Assembly (NCBI RefSeq): GCF_001039355.2
Contig: NW_019773513.1
Location: 366,448-430,447 of the forward strand
From: Lingula anatina
Lineage: Eukaryota > Brachiopoda > Lingulata > Lingulida > Lingulidae
DNA length: 64,000 bases
Direction: 5' to 3'
The position numbers were made by a program, and so were the translations under genes. Below, piece by piece: positions 35,401 through 47,768 of the stretch (position 1 is the first letter of the stretch; each line of letters opens with the position of its first letter). Below the pieces are notes generated by a model. That model was not told the DNA's origin, searched no databases, and saw only the letters and a list, made by a program, of their open reading frames with translations.

Positions 35401-36038
35401 CGTGTTATTTATTATTTCTAAAATGTAATCAGGAACTGAGGAGAAAGCTTTTCTTTACTATACGAGGCTTTTCTTCACTGTACGAGGCTACAAACCACTG
35501 TCGTATATCTCTTCTTAGACGGGATTTGGAAAATAACTAGGTGCGATTACGCCGAGGACAATGAACCTGATTAGCGGAGTCTGAAGCTGACTGATTCCTT
35601 GATTACTTCGAAATAACATATTACACCTGCTCACGACACAGAAATGATATGAAATCGCTGACGGTTACTATAATTTCAGCAATTCCGTTTCTAAAAGATA
35701 TTCGATCGCGTCCACTACGCGTAATAAATTGCTTTCTATATTTAGCTGTGGGTGAATTATTTGACATTTTCCAGTCGAGTTATCTTAGCGTCATTGGAAT
35801 TGTTTTACATGCCCCTGATAAATGGGTAAATGGCGGATACAGAATATATCTCCCAGGTGAGAGAGAGAGAGAGAGAGAGAGGAGGAGGAAGAGATGAGAT
35901 TTGGAAAAAGAGATAGACAAGAAACATTTCAAGTGAGGAATTACGAGAGAAAGTGCGGGATAGAGATGAAAAGAGAGAGAGGAAAAGAGAAGGGTTGAAA
36001 TTCTAAGAGAAAGAAAGGAGGGGTGGGGTTGAAATTCC

Positions 36039-36070
<32 letters not shown>

Positions 36071-36368
36071 GAGAGAGATTCACTCACTTTGGGGGTGGTA
36101 GTCGATACCTATATGTACACCTGGTAGCACCCAGAGCAGTGTTTCCGTACGGCATCGCATTGCCCCGGTCTTTGGTCTCGAAACATGTTCTCTCATCAGC
36201 CGGATCTTCATCCTCATCATCATCTTCGGCGATTATGTGGATACTTCCGTCTGTGAGCTGGTCCAGCGTCTTGCAGTCTCTCGAAGAGCTAGCGGCGTCA
36301 GCCTTGGGTGCAGCGGAGGGCTGCGGTGGCGGCAGAGATAACGCGCTCGCAGGTCCATTACAGTCCAT
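32459..36368 (-). CDS. CD225/dispanin-like membrane protein with glycosylated ectodomain, 292 aa
   Basis: Exon 1 is 36368..36088 (93 codons plus two bases, donor AAA|GTGAGT) and exon 2 is 33056..32459 (acceptor ATTGCAG|G), intron 3031 bp. The ATG sits in ACCATGG, a strong start context. The N-terminal part is cytosolic-looking: Pro/Ala/Ser-rich, then an acidic run (EDDDEDEDPADE). At the exon junction it becomes LPPPKPPPNYL, followed by a CD225-type two-helix region: IPALVLTLFNPLLGVPTVAF, a Tyr/Gln/Asn linker (NRTYYQQANEGSTKA), and LIFLIAGVISSTLIAAVVF as the full TM. This order and the P-P-x-Y-L entry match dispanins (IFITM, PRRT and TMEM relatives). The last 126 residues carry six N-x-S/T sequons (NTT, NKT, NGS, NFT, NIT, NET), which fits an extracellular C terminus. 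Family assignment is by motif layout; the subfamily is not known. Confidence 0.75.
35216..35302. repeat. (CA)n microsatellite in the dispanin intron
   Basis: Imperfect CA repeat with interruptions, followed by a GA-rich stretch near 35306-35335. Confidence 0.9.
35860..36078. repeat. GA-rich tract next to the dispanin 5' splice site
   Basis: (GA)n runs at 35860-35890 and 36042-36078 with purine-rich sequence between them. On the transcript strand this is (CU)n beginning within about 10 bases of the donor AAA|GTGAGT. Confidence 0.9.
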
Positions 36369-37309
36369 GGTCCAGAATAGGCAGAGCAAGCGCTATATGG
36401 GGCATTCGCTGTCATGTCTAATGAGAGCTCCCACTGAACCAATAGGCTTATATGATACTTCACAATTCTCTCTTATGAAAACAATGAACCTTGCAGCTGA
36501 AACACAGAAAAAAAACTTCCTTAGTGGTGGATTATTTTAAAACATTTCCGACGTGCAAGAGTTGCAGATCAACGGGGTTAGATAAAGTGACACATTTTCA
36601 AAATAAGCCGTTTGTTTGACATTTGTAATGGTGAAGGAACTTTGTGTACTCTACCACTTCCAAGAGTCAAATGACTGATGATTCGAAGTTGAAAAGAACA
36701 AAACAGTTGTGGCTTTCAATTGTGTATTTGCAGTTCTTTCATACAAGTGCATTTATTATGAGTAATTGTTTAAAAACAACGTTCATATTTTGTGCAATTA
36801 ACAAAATATACAACCCACGTTCATGACGAAGGTCGTTTTGTGACACAATTCAAAGTGCGATACAAACCGTGATAACCATATAATATTTCCAAAAGTCTAA
36901 TAAATATTGTTTGATTTTATCAACAGAATTTTGTTTTCGCACGCACCTTCATTAAAATGTGATTGCTCTTTGAGTCAGTCAAAATGGCGACAATTCTCGT
37001 TCAATGGCCACATAAGACTACGAAAAACACAGGCTTCGTGACAACTAATTTACCACAACTTACATAACTACTTTTTTGTATCCTAAATCAGCTGACACAG
37101 CTGAGCTGTATAAACTTACAGATAACACGAAAAAACATCAAAATAGAGCACACACTGGTGACAATTATGTCCTTGGTTGCCAGTTTTGTTACCACGCGCT
37201 TAGTCAGGAAGCGAATGACGCATTTTCTTTACTAGTTTGTCAAGACTTAGATATCGGTTGTGGATATACCATAACCTGTAGAGATGATCTCTGAACTGTA
37301 TCTTACTCG
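36369..37309. other. Dispanin upstream region, no gene seen
   Basis: It should contain the promoter and 5' UTR of the minus-strand dispanin gene. No clear TATA box or coding region is recognised. Confidence 0.4.
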
Positions 37310-37652
37310 TAAAGGGATGATAACTCTTCGTATGAAATCTGTATTTCACAATAAAAACATTGTGAGTGACTCATAAAAATATAATATATTCTGTTTTCCC
37401 ACAAATACGGCTGTTATAGCTATTATTCTGATATCTGAGCTTGTCTTTAGACCACGTGACCTCCATTGATGGCTATACTCTGTTAAAATCTCTTAAGAGA
37501 TTTTAACAAAAAACCAAACTTTTTAGAAAAAAACCAGAGACTAACTTTGAATGTAAAAATGGATTCATTAACCATTGGTAAGTATGGGAAAATTGTTGTT
37601 TACTCCAGGAAAATTCATTTTTTGGCCGAAACGAAGAGTTATTATCACTTTA
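37310..37652. mobile_element. TA-flanked MITE with central palindrome, copy 1
   Basis: Terminal inverted repeats AAGGGATGATAACTCTTCGT and the complement of ACGAAGAGTTATTATC, bounded by TA at 37310-37311 and 37651-37652. It is the inverted partner of 57716..58060, matching along its full length. The centre holds a perfect 26-bp palindrome (37482-37507). No coding capacity. Confidence 0.8.
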
Positions 37653-37800
37653 ACATGATCTCTTAACTCCCAAAATCGCAAAACCCCTCACACTCTTACC
37701 CTCCTTTCCCGTCCAGGCCTCCCTCAAAACCAATACTCAACTGATAAGGCAACTGGTTGCCCTAAATATCACGTCGTTGCACAAACACCCCTTCCCGTTA

Positions 37801-38183
37801 TGCCCCTATTTCACACAGACCACGAATCCCACGAATCGCCAGGAATTGAAAATTTCAGGATTCGTGGTTGAATCGTAATCAGTTCGTGAAGTTCTTAACA
37901 GATTCGTATATAATCGTAGTCAGTTCTTGCAATTCTTGATCAATCGTTCAAAATTTTGGCCACGAACTCCCGATTCCAAAAAATCGTAGTGAATTTCTGG
38001 ACAATATTCGTGCGATTCCAGCCGAATCCTAAGAATATTCGTATAACACTATCGCACCTGTATTGTAACTGAATCGTAGAGCGTGTCGAATTAGAGCAGA
38101 AAATTGGCAAAATCTCACGAATCCTCACGAATCCTGAAATTTGTCAATTCCTGGCGATTCGTGGTCTGTGTGTAATAGGGGCA
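37801..38183. mobile_element. PIF/Harbinger-type MITE with TTA target sites
   Basis: Terminal inverted repeats of roughly 60 bp (TGCCCCTATTTCACACAGAC on the left; the right end mirrors it with a few differences), flanked by TTA at 37798-37800 and 38184-38186. A three-base TWA duplication is the hallmark of PIF/Harbinger. The interior is packed with the word GATTCGT on both strands. Non-coding. Confidence 0.8.
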
Positions 38184-38186
38184 TTA

Positions 38187-39877
38187 GTTAGAAGCAGTCA
38201 CCATTCCACGTGGCCTTATACAGGTGCAGTGCCGTGTGTATTATTTAAGGTTAAAGAGGCGAGCGTTTTTGTTAACATAAAGCACGTTTTATATCTTGAC
38301 ACTACAGTAGTAGGTGTTTTGTGCAGCATAATATATTTAATGTTTGGAACGATTGTAAGACTTAAAACAGGGTTATTCTCCTCCTTAAAAAGAAGTCTAC
38401 ATTAAATACAAAACCTAGTGAAAAGGAAAATATGGCGATTAATGGAAACAAATTTGATCAAACAGATCGTGTATTCAATACGGATTTGATAGCTTAAACT
38501 TTTAAGTTTAAGCTAATTTTAAAAAATTGAAATGTTCTATATAATCTTCGAGGCAGGGAATTAGGAAATATATACAAGTATTGTGTGGAAAACGACAGGA
38601 AAACTGGTTTTAGTGGCGTAATTAAGATCTAGAAAACAGCAATCCTCTTCACTAGAATTGTAATCGAACTCGTCCATATGTAAGGCGATGGCTTTTGATG
38701 CTTTATCATTTGTTTTTTGTTGTGTAAAAATCAAGAAAAAATATTTGGGGCAGTGTACTAATTGTCAAGATATTTAGCGAATATTTATTGACTATTTTTA
38801 ATCATATAATGTTTCACGTAGAACAGGAAACAAATGCTCTTAAATGCCGCATTAAATTATGAAAACTTGTTTACACTATGGCACTCCCTTTTGTAACACT
38901 GCGTGTGGCTCCTCTATTTTCATAAACATTTCGTTCTTTAAAATAACCCAAGCATTTCTTATTGCCATTAAAAAGTTACGTAACGCCTCAGATGATTCAG
39001 ACAAATAGAAAATACATAAGGCTTGCTGCCAATGAATTGTTGCATTTAGGTATACAATCTTATTATTATTTTTTTTTGCGCACGTGTTTGACATTTTCCG
39101 GTTCTCGAAGAAAATAAAAACAACTCCAGCTGATTAAAAATATAATTGGAAACGTTGTATCATTTCTAAAAAATCAAATGAGACGGTTCTGTTTATCAGT
39201 CAAAAAAAGTTCCTTGTCCAAACAGACGCCCCTGGTTACATAAAACGCCTCCCCAACACCCTTTTAAAACGTAATAAGAAACCACGTGTAGAGCCGCATT
39301 GTGCAACCGCAACGCTTTTTGCAACCTTTTTTTTTCTAAGTCACGGAAACGGTTTTAAATACCTGAATGCTATAGTGATACATATGGTTACATGAATGGA
39401 AGACCTCTTAATCCTGTAATGGTCTCTCCGCCTCTCACACGCCTCCCCACGCGACGTCCCTGCAGAGGCACAGTGATTCAATCTCGGCTCCATTTGACGG
39501 ACACCTGGGGTCTTCCTTTCATGTAGGGTCCGCCATATTTGATCCTTGGATCAGTTCATACTCGGATCTTCTATTCTGGAAGGCCGCAGAGACGTTGCCA
39601 TAGACCCTCTTGAATTTTAGTGGGATTGAAGGGAGGTTTGTCTCCGGGTTGAACGGTTTCACTTTCTTCTTTCTAATTTTATCAACCCAAAAAATTAAAT
39701 TTTAATCTCTGCACTCTTTTAAGAAGAGATCACGGAATTAACAATGAGCAAAAAAAAAAAAAAAAAAAAGACTGGGTACTGGCATTAAATTTTCTAAAGA
39801 CCCTTATACTTCCCTGGTTTATCGATCCCCAAGGTTTCAAACCCTTTGTTAGCCCCATCCTAATCGGCTTACGGCAT
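38187..39877. other. Gene-free interval
   Basis: No gene or clear repeat is recognised, apart from a poly-A run at about 39751-39769. Confidence 0.4.
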
Positions 39878-40783
39878 AAATGAGGCTTAATGCCAGTAAT
39901 ATAGCAGCTAAAGCAGAACTAGGCAGATTCCCAATTACACATGACATAATTGGTCATGCTACATCCTACTGGCAAAGATTTTCTGAAATGCCAAAGCAGC
40001 GCAAGGCAAAAACAATGTATGAATATGAAACAAAACATGACACACAGGTAAAAAATTGGTCAAGCGAAATTAAATACATTACTCAAAATTTAATCAAAAC
40101 ACCGACTAATACCCCCTCGAAAGCAGAAGTAAAAAATGCACTGGAAAGTCACTATACCTTTTTGTTTCTCAAAGAAATAGAGCGAGGAAACAGCATACTA
40201 CGTACATATCGATTATTTAAAACAAATTATGAAAGGGAAGCGTACACAACAGCACCTATGCCAAAACATGAAATGCAAAATTTGGCAAAATTTAGAACAG
40301 GGGCACATGACTTAGAAATCCAAAGAGGCAGATACCGAAAACCAAAATCAATATCCCCTGAAGAAAGAATCTGCAAGTTATGCTCAGATGAAGTCGAAAA
40401 CGAAATACACTTCCTTTTAAATTGCCCCTTACTCACCAAACGCAGGGAGATCCTAAAACCAGATCCTACACAAACCCCAGAGGGCCAGTTCAAATGCATA
40501 ATGCAGTCAAACAATTTAGATGTTATAAAGAATGTGGCCCACTATATTACAATGTGTAATAAGGAAAGAAAAAATATTCTCAACCAACCACCACCTAGTC
40601 AACCAAAGTAACTAAGCGTATACTGCAATTGTAAAATCTGATCGCAGTTATTGTATAAACAATATTGTAATTTATTATTGTAATTTTAGTTATATGATTA
40701 TATAATGTATACTGTTAGGTAATAGTCATTGTAAAAATGAACTTGAACCGCAATAAATAATAATAAAAAAATAATAATAAATA
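39878..40783 (+). mobile_element. 5'-truncated LINE, 3' end of the reverse-transcriptase ORF
   Basis: An uninterrupted frame (39880..40611, 243 codons) matches the C-terminal part of non-LTR retrotransposon polyproteins: ASNIAAKAELGRFPI near the start, LAKFRTGAHDLEIQRGRY in the middle, then a zinc-binding CxxC...H...C pattern (CKLCSDEVENEIHFLLNC). The reverse transcriptase catalytic core is absent and a stop immediately precedes the first Met, so this is a truncated insertion. A short A-rich 3' UTR ends in an AATAATAAATAA tail at 40748-40783. The frame has no internal stop, so the insertion may be recent. The clade is not assigned. Confidence 0.8.
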
Positions 40784-41631
40784 ACCTTGTAGAGCCACAT
40801 TTTGTTCTGTTAAAAGTATAAACTGGAGATAATATTGGATGTAATGCGGTCTATCCGTTCTGCAATTGAAAACTTACAGGTGCTGTCTTTCATATTGCTA
40901 AAGCGATATGATGGCTAACTTCGATAACATCAAGCCAAAAACACTTACGCAGAGTAGCCAGTGGAACAGTTGCCAACAAATAAGCAGGATACTAGTAATT
41001 GAAACTCCTGAGTATATTCCTGCTAACAGTAGCTTTTCAAGAGGATTGGTTTCCCAAGAGAGTATAACGTTGAGTAATTTGAAAATCTTGTCTTTTTTTG
41101 TTATCATGGCATAAGAGACAATAAAAGACATATTTCATCCAACTCAAATTATGCTGTGATATATTTAATCAATTTTTTTAAAATTTACCAATTAAAAAAC
41201 GTGTTTGAAGCTCAAGGTCAATGCGACTTATCAATGCACCGATTTAAAAAAATAAAAATAAAAAGTTATAATAATAAAAGTAAAATAAAATAAAATATAA
41301 TCCGTGTTCTTAAGAAGAGAACGCTGTTTGTGTCATTCAGATATTTCCAATCACAAAAATATAGTTTTTACTTAAATTCTGTGAAATTTGCATTTGCACT
41401 CGATGGAACCTATCTACGGGGCCCGCTGGCACAAAGCCAGTTCGGGGCTAAAGACACGTGTTCAGGCATTGTTTTAGTTTCAGTATGTTTTATTTCACTT
41501 CCAGTCGTTCTGTATCTTTAAACAGGGTAATTTAGCTGTAGCAACAATTAAGTAGTATGAGAAACGACACCATATATTGGCGGTTCATAATCGTTCAAAG
41601 TACTTATCCTTATTTATGTTATTAGGGTGCT
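40784..41631. other. Gene-free interval
   Basis: AT-rich sequence with A-rich simple repeats near 41246-41300. No gene is recognised. Confidence 0.4.
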
Positions 41632-41840
41632 TTCCCAGAGATTTAGATCGATCTAGAGATTAAGATTTAGATCGACCTAACTCCCTGGGGGTTCACGCTA
41701 AATTGCAGTCAGCCGAGCGGGCACCATAGTTAATTACCCTCTTACAGCTTTTAGTAGGCGGGACAGACGCTTAAGCCGGCCAAGCTGACAGTAATCTAGT
41801 GAGACTCCCCACAGGGATAGATCGATCTAAAAATCTATGG
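41632..41840. repeat. Inverted-repeat element with AGATCGATC ends, copy 1
   Basis: Left end GTGCTTTCCCAGAGATTTAG with ATCGATCTA; right end ATAGATCGATCTAAAAATCT. The interior shares CGCTAAATTGC and GCTTTTAGTAGGCGGGACAG with the element at 49131. No open frame. Confidence 0.6.
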
Positions 41841-43656
41841 AAATGGGGTGTAAGCGATGCATGTAACCATTATAATAAATATGTGGGGATTTCAAGGATC
41901 GAGGGCAGGGAATGCGGGGACAGGGAACGCTGGAAGGGGGGGGGGAGAGCCTGGGTCGGGGAAAGACGAACTTCTGCTTATATTACTAATATTTCTGATA
42001 GAAAATGTGCACTACTACATGTAGTGGTAAAAAGGTTAAATGCATAAATAGAAAATATCGAATATTTGATTTAAAAAAAATGGAAGAGTTTTAGCAGGAG
42101 TATAAGGATCAGAATTAAAAATAAAGTAATATTGGCCTACGCTTCCTCTGGAACATAAAAACAGGATATCAAAATTACAAACAAAAAGATTATTGACGCA
42201 AATCACGCAAATCCCACGTATAGCTGGCGTGCTATAGACCTTTCCGGATTGGACAACAAATTCACTGAACCATGTGACATATGATACGTGAAAAAAGTCA
42301 TTTACGCTCATTTGCCATGGGAGGGGGGGGGTCATGAAAACAGTTTTGTTATAGAAAAGGTTTTCAAATGAAAGATAGCCCGATTAACATAACAAATGAA
42401 AAAAATTAACCCAATAGCATGGGCGAATTCCTCTGTAGGCCAAAACATAACTTGCGCAGCAATACAACGTAGTGAACAGCAATCGAGACCATGGTAAATC
42501 CCGTCGACAGGATCGAGTCACCCCGTTTATTCAAGTCCTGTTTAATCAATGCCATTCATATTTCATCAACATGCACAATGTGCAATACTACAGTGCTCTA
42601 TTCAAGAATAATATCTGAAAATCAAAAGGTAGATGTACCCTTGATAATCTGGTGCTCGAATAGGAAGTAGGTTGCAGATCAATTACATCTTTTTTCAGAA
42701 CAAAAGAGGTCGGAGGCACCTGTGTTTCTGCAGAATAGCAACAGCTGCTGAAGCTACAGGGGGTAGTTAAAGAAGAATAATGAGGAAAACACTCGTAATA
42801 CACTAGGGCACAGAACGAATACGTAATACAAAAAATAAAACATTTTTCGTGCTGTGTACAGTAGCCACAGTTTCAAAAACTCTGCGACATGCTAAGATGC
42901 GAACAAGGCCACATGTCATTAATGAAGGTGGCTTCCGTCTCTGATTTGGTCGTAGATGCTTTTTTTGGTAGTAAGGATGATATCGTTTTCCGTTATCATA
43001 TTCCCAGAAAAAAAACAAACCCTACAGGCAGTGTCACTGACAATGTAACCAAACTAGGGGATAAATTGTAATTTTTACGTTACGACTCCCACCATTTCTA
43101 GGTATGTAACGTTGCCATCGGTTTTGATAGAATTCAAGGTTCCCGGACGTGAAAATTAAGGCCAGGGTCCGTCGAGGAGATAATTAACTCACCAACAGAT
43201 GTTTTGTTTTTCTGTGTCTGTTTTCTGTCTGTCAACAGCTTTACGCAAAATTAATTAATTAGTGGTTAATTATGAATTAATTACTTGTTTTGGAATGAGG
43301 CCCGTGCCCACTGGGGATATGTGATTTTTCTGTCAGAGAGAAAAACGGTGTCAAATAATCCAACTAAGATGGCAATTCATGTGACTACATGTACGAATAT
43401 TCCCCCCCAATCGTAAACCTATACTTCCGAGCATCGGTACTGTACAAACACGTGCTCCACAACAGTCGTCACACCGTGCTTCGAAGTCTTAAAATATCAG
43501 CTAGGGCAATCGTATGTGAGATTGAGGAGATTTACTCTGACTGAGAGGTTTTAATGATGCAGGTATAATTAATGAGCGAATGGATCCAGTTAATCAGTCA
43601 CGAATGTTTTGGTGCATTTTCAGCATTTTTTGTGATTAAAATGAAACCAAGAAAGA

Positions 43657-43694
<38 letters not shown>

Positions 43695-45122
43695 AACGTG
43701 CTCGTCCATATCATGCCGCTATGAATGTGAAGGGTTTCGTTCATGTGAAACAAATATTTTGCCAAAGGGCAAAGAGCGACGTACTTTTGATCGCTCCATC
43801 TAAGCGACGTACTTTTGATCGCTTATTTTGTATCGCATCATTTTTGCAGTAAGATGTACAGCAGTGTACAACAGTGTACAATGTAACAGCAGTGTACAAT
43901 GTACTATGTAACATAGTGTTCAAATCGTATAATCTTTGAGTTGATGAATTTCCATTGAAAATCTCTTCATTTTTAACTGATTTCTTTAATATTTGAAATA
44001 TGCAAATATAGAATCAATACTATCTTGTTTTGGAAGTAAAAGAACATCAACATCGTTCTTGAACAGATTAAGATGATAAAGACCACTTTAAATATCACAC
44101 TGTTGCTGAAATAATGGATCATGTTTTCTATATATGTAATAACTTATTTGTATGGCGTCAAATGAATAAAGGAAAAATTTTGCAGGAACCTTGGACTAAT
44201 AAATCCCACCATTCAAAAGGTAGTCTTTGTAAGAATTTCCACCTCAATAGACTATTGAGCGGTTGGAGCCATTTGATGCACCATTTGACGAGATCAGAGA
44301 CTACTCACACATACATGTACCAGTACACGCGCTTGCGCGCGCGAGAGGAAAAAATAAATAAGTCACAAATAAATAAATAAATGAATACAAATAAAATACT
44401 CACAAACAGTGTCTTGCATTTCAAATTTCCCAATTCTTATCACTTGCAGTCACATATTTCATACTAATCAATGGAAAGCAAACCATACACGTGCATCGTG
44501 TATTACAGGCTTCACGGCACAGCAAGTACATGTATAATTAATTGCCCCTGCAGGCAGTGTATTTCACAGCGTGCATGTCAATTGAAGTACGATTCACAAA
44601 AACACATCCTATTGAAAATCTCCTTGGGATTATTGACAGTTGAAATAATTGTAGGGCGACGCCTGGGTAGCGTACTTTATACTAAAGCTCTAGATGCCGA
44701 GCGAAATTGCCATGGAAACTGGTTTGTAATTTGTCATCACCTGATTGTATTCTCATTGGCAGCCGGCTCCTTCAAAGATAATGACAACAAAACGAATTTG
44801 TCTCGGTGCTTAGTTGACAGTATCGACATAAACAAGAGTCTTTCGGAGGTTTTTTTTTTCACGAGGAAGTGGTCTTTCCATATCGATGTTTTTAAAATGA
44901 AAATGTGGGGGACGCCATTAGGCACAAACCACAAGGGAACCCCTTTAAAACACAATTAGATAGACAACTCTGAGTGCTTGATTCTCCTCCCAAATAGCTG
45001 TTGTCTTGCAGTTTACGCATTTCTGTGCTTCAGCCACCTTTTTTAGTTTGACAGAAAGCAGTGCACCCTTCGAACGACCTTTTTATATGCGCACCTTGTA
45101 CATCATCTACACCTAGCATTGC
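41841..45122. other. Gene-free interval with small repeats
   Basis: A (CA)n tract lies at 43662-43692. A 21-bp direct repeat (AGCGACGTACTTTTGATCGCT) occurs at 43775 and 43803, followed by repeats of CAGTGTACAA near 43860-43905. An open frame of 162 codons at 44471-44959 has no recognisable protein features. No gene is supported. Confidence 0.45.
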
Positions 45123-45298
45123 CATGCTGGAAACAGCAGAGGACTACCATGACCCCTGTGGCGCGCGGTTCCTGTCATGCGCACTTCGTATTTCCGCAAA
45201 AGATGAAAAACGTTAATAAAACTATCGCACTACATTTGTACCACAGGAACCGTGCGCCACAGGGGTCATGCTGGAAACAGCAGAGGACTACCATGACC
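45123..45298. repeat. Inverted repeat flanked by 32-bp direct repeats
   Basis: The outer direct repeat CATGCTGGAAACAGCAGAGG (continuing to 32 bp) is at 45123-45154 and 45267-45298. The inner arms TGACCCCTGTGGCGCGCGGT and its near-complement (ACCGTGCGCCACAGGGGTCA) form a long hairpin over 45148-45270. Confidence 0.75.
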
Positions 45299-45305
45299 TT
45301 TTTAT

Positions 45306-45682
45306 AATAATAATACATTTATTTAAAATCTATAATAATAATACATTTATCTAAAGTCTAAACTCCATATTAATATGTTCGTTAGACTTTACAAATATGT
45401 ACATACATATAAAAAGTATACAACTGGTCAAAACACGCTGTGTACACAATCTCGCCTCCCTGGGGAGGATACAGCCCCGCTGCCGTGTGAGGCTATCAAA
45501 CTTACAATATCGTTCTCTGCCTGACCAGGACCCTGCTTCAACCCCAAAGTGCCGAGTGCCAAGCGGGGAGACAGCAGGTACCGTTTATAAAGGACTGGTA
45601 TGTCCCCGGACGGGTTTTGAACCCACGTCCTCCCGCTCCGGAGGCGGACGCTCTAACCACAAGGCCATCCGGTCGGTATATT
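45306..45682 (-). mobile_element. tRNA-derived SINE
   Basis: On the minus strand the head reads GGCCTTGTGGTTAGAGCGTC (A box) and, about 30 bp later, GGGTTCAAAACCCG (B box), a tRNA-like promoter. A body of about 250 bp follows and ends in ATTATTATTATA tail repeats at 45306-45352. This layout is standard for tRNA-type SINEs and resembles those common in molluscs. The head is not a functional tRNA gene, since it reads into the SINE body. Confidence 0.8.
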
Positions 45683-47375
45683 AATCTAATTGCAATGAGA
45701 GAGTCTTCAAAGAGTTAGTTCGAAATATCTAGTACGCAAATGCACCCTAAGGCGAATGTTGGGTCATTTTAATATTAAAACTGATTACTTTATTACATTT
45801 CAGAGACTATACAAGCAAGTAATTATTCTATTTTTATTCCGAACAGTAAGAACCGCAAAATAGCTCCGCTGTAAAATAATAGCAAATATATCGATGAGGC
45901 AGGTTGGAAGCCAAGAAATGATCACATTTTACAAAAGACGCAACGATTTGATGCAAAAAAAAAAAAAAAAAAAAATGCTACAGAAAGTAATTTCACGCGA
46001 AATTCTACTTTTGAAAGAAAAATTTCGGTCATTAGACCACAGCAACAGTATATGTAGTCAAGGAAACTGTTCATCATAGCAAATTGAACTTCCTACAACA
46101 CACTGCGAAAATGATCTATACCCTTACGGCTTTGTTTTGTCGTCCTTGACTCAATAGCAATGGTTTTCACCTTACTGACAAAGTTCATTATCTTATTTTT
46201 TCAACTTCTTTTTGCATGCTTGATGTAGACGCTTATAGATGGTAATGAGTAGAACAAAAAATCTGTACGCTTTTTCTTCCGTTTTTTTCTTTCGTTTCGA
46301 GTCCAGATATCTATTCAGACATCTTCAAAATGAAAAGCGACCAGCAGTCTCAATCCACAAAACCAATTATATGAGATAAAAGGCTCTATGCATTTTGCAA
46401 TTATCCCGCTGTACGGAATGTTATAGAGTAAAGGTAAGGGAAAATGAACCCCTATCTTCTTCTGCCCTGCCGTGGCACAGTTGCGGATCTAACTGTAACT
46501 GATATTGTCTCTTGGAGGTATCTAATTACAAATCAATACCAGAATATCAAATTCCACCAGACCTTCTTGATAACGCTGGGGTCAAGATCCTGATAACAAG
46601 ACATACCCGGGTGTTAAATATAGAAGGCTATAAACAGTGTATCTATTGTCACCTTCCAAGCAACAACGTAACAATCATCAAAAGAGCGAAAACAAGCTCA
46701 ATGACCTGACAATAAGACCTACAAAACACAGAACTGACTATAAGCAGTGTAAGTATTGACACTGGCATAATCCTTAGGTATACAAAAAAATGAAATCAAC
46801 CATTAAACTGTCAACAACGCGCACCTACCAGTACCGGCTGCTTTGTTACATGTTTATAATAGATGTCTGTATGTTATATACGTTATATGTCACATGTCCA
46901 TGTTCTTACAGCAGTACTTCTTATGAGGATATCCCATACAGTCTAAAAGATCTCACATCTTCGCGCAAGATCGAGGGACTTGGCATTGGGGTGGGGGTCT
47001 AAAATAATAATATGACAGACAAGCAAGTGCAATGAGGGAACGAATTTTTCAATAAAATCTGACAGAATTTGTCTACGTATGTTTTTCCGGTTGATTTCTT
47101 TTTTAAGAACGAGAAATTAAATATGAAAATAAGGTGTCATATTCATGAAATAAAACCCAAGCTACCAGCTCGTATACCTATAAATCAAACATACTTATAG
47201 AGCTAAATCATCCAGACTGTACATCATTTTGTGTGTGAAAGTATATACATGTACAAGTAGGACATGCGATGCTTAATTTTTGGGAATACACGTCCAATTT
47301 CTGAATCCTAGTAATGTATGCGTTAGGACTTCCATTCCCAGCAAAGCATTCTCTAGGACTTTTATTCCCTGGACT
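45683..47375. other. Gene-free interval
   Basis: A poly-A run lies at about 45955-45974. No gene is recognised. Confidence 0.4.
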
Positions 47376-47545
47376 AGGGGCGGATTGAGGTTGTCTTCTG
47401 GGTCTTCCTGAAGACGGTTAGATTTTAAAGTTTACATTGCCGACAATACATATCTTTTTCTGTCGGAAGACGGTCAAAAATGGAGGATGGATCGACAAAG
47501 ATAATTTTGAAGGCTGTCAGAAAATATCTCTGGATCCTCCCCTGT
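47376..47545. mobile_element. MITE-like element, inverted copy of the one at 20873
   Basis: Left end AGGGGCGGATTGAGG and right end CTGGATCCTCCCCTG are inverse to each other with a few differences. The interior (CGGAAGACGGTCAAAAATGG) is shared with 20873-21020 in reverse orientation. No clear target-site duplication. Confidence 0.65.
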
Positions 47546-47768
47546 CAAAACTAGCATTACTAAGACGTGAGCTCCTGCCACACAGGCAAAGACAGCATAC
47601 GCCGTCCTCCTCTACCCTTGAAGGAAGTCTCGTAGACTTTACCTTTAGATACATATAGTTGTTTTGATAACTTCAGACTGTGACCGCATACCGTATCACA
47701 GACACAACAAACCTGACCTTTTACCCTCGCGGAACAGGGAATCTCGATCTAGTGTCTCGCGTAGCCGT

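Noticed and set aside
39880-40611. Host protein-coding gene
   Set aside because: The zinc-binding C-terminal region and A-rich tail identify it as a truncated LINE.
44471-44959. Open frame of 162 codons on the plus strand
   Set aside because: No domain, no splice or codon pattern that I trust, and mixed composition without family resemblance; probably a chance frame.
45600-45680. tRNA gene
   Set aside because: The A and B boxes are present, but the sequence continues into a SINE body with a repeat tail and no proper acceptor stem was found.
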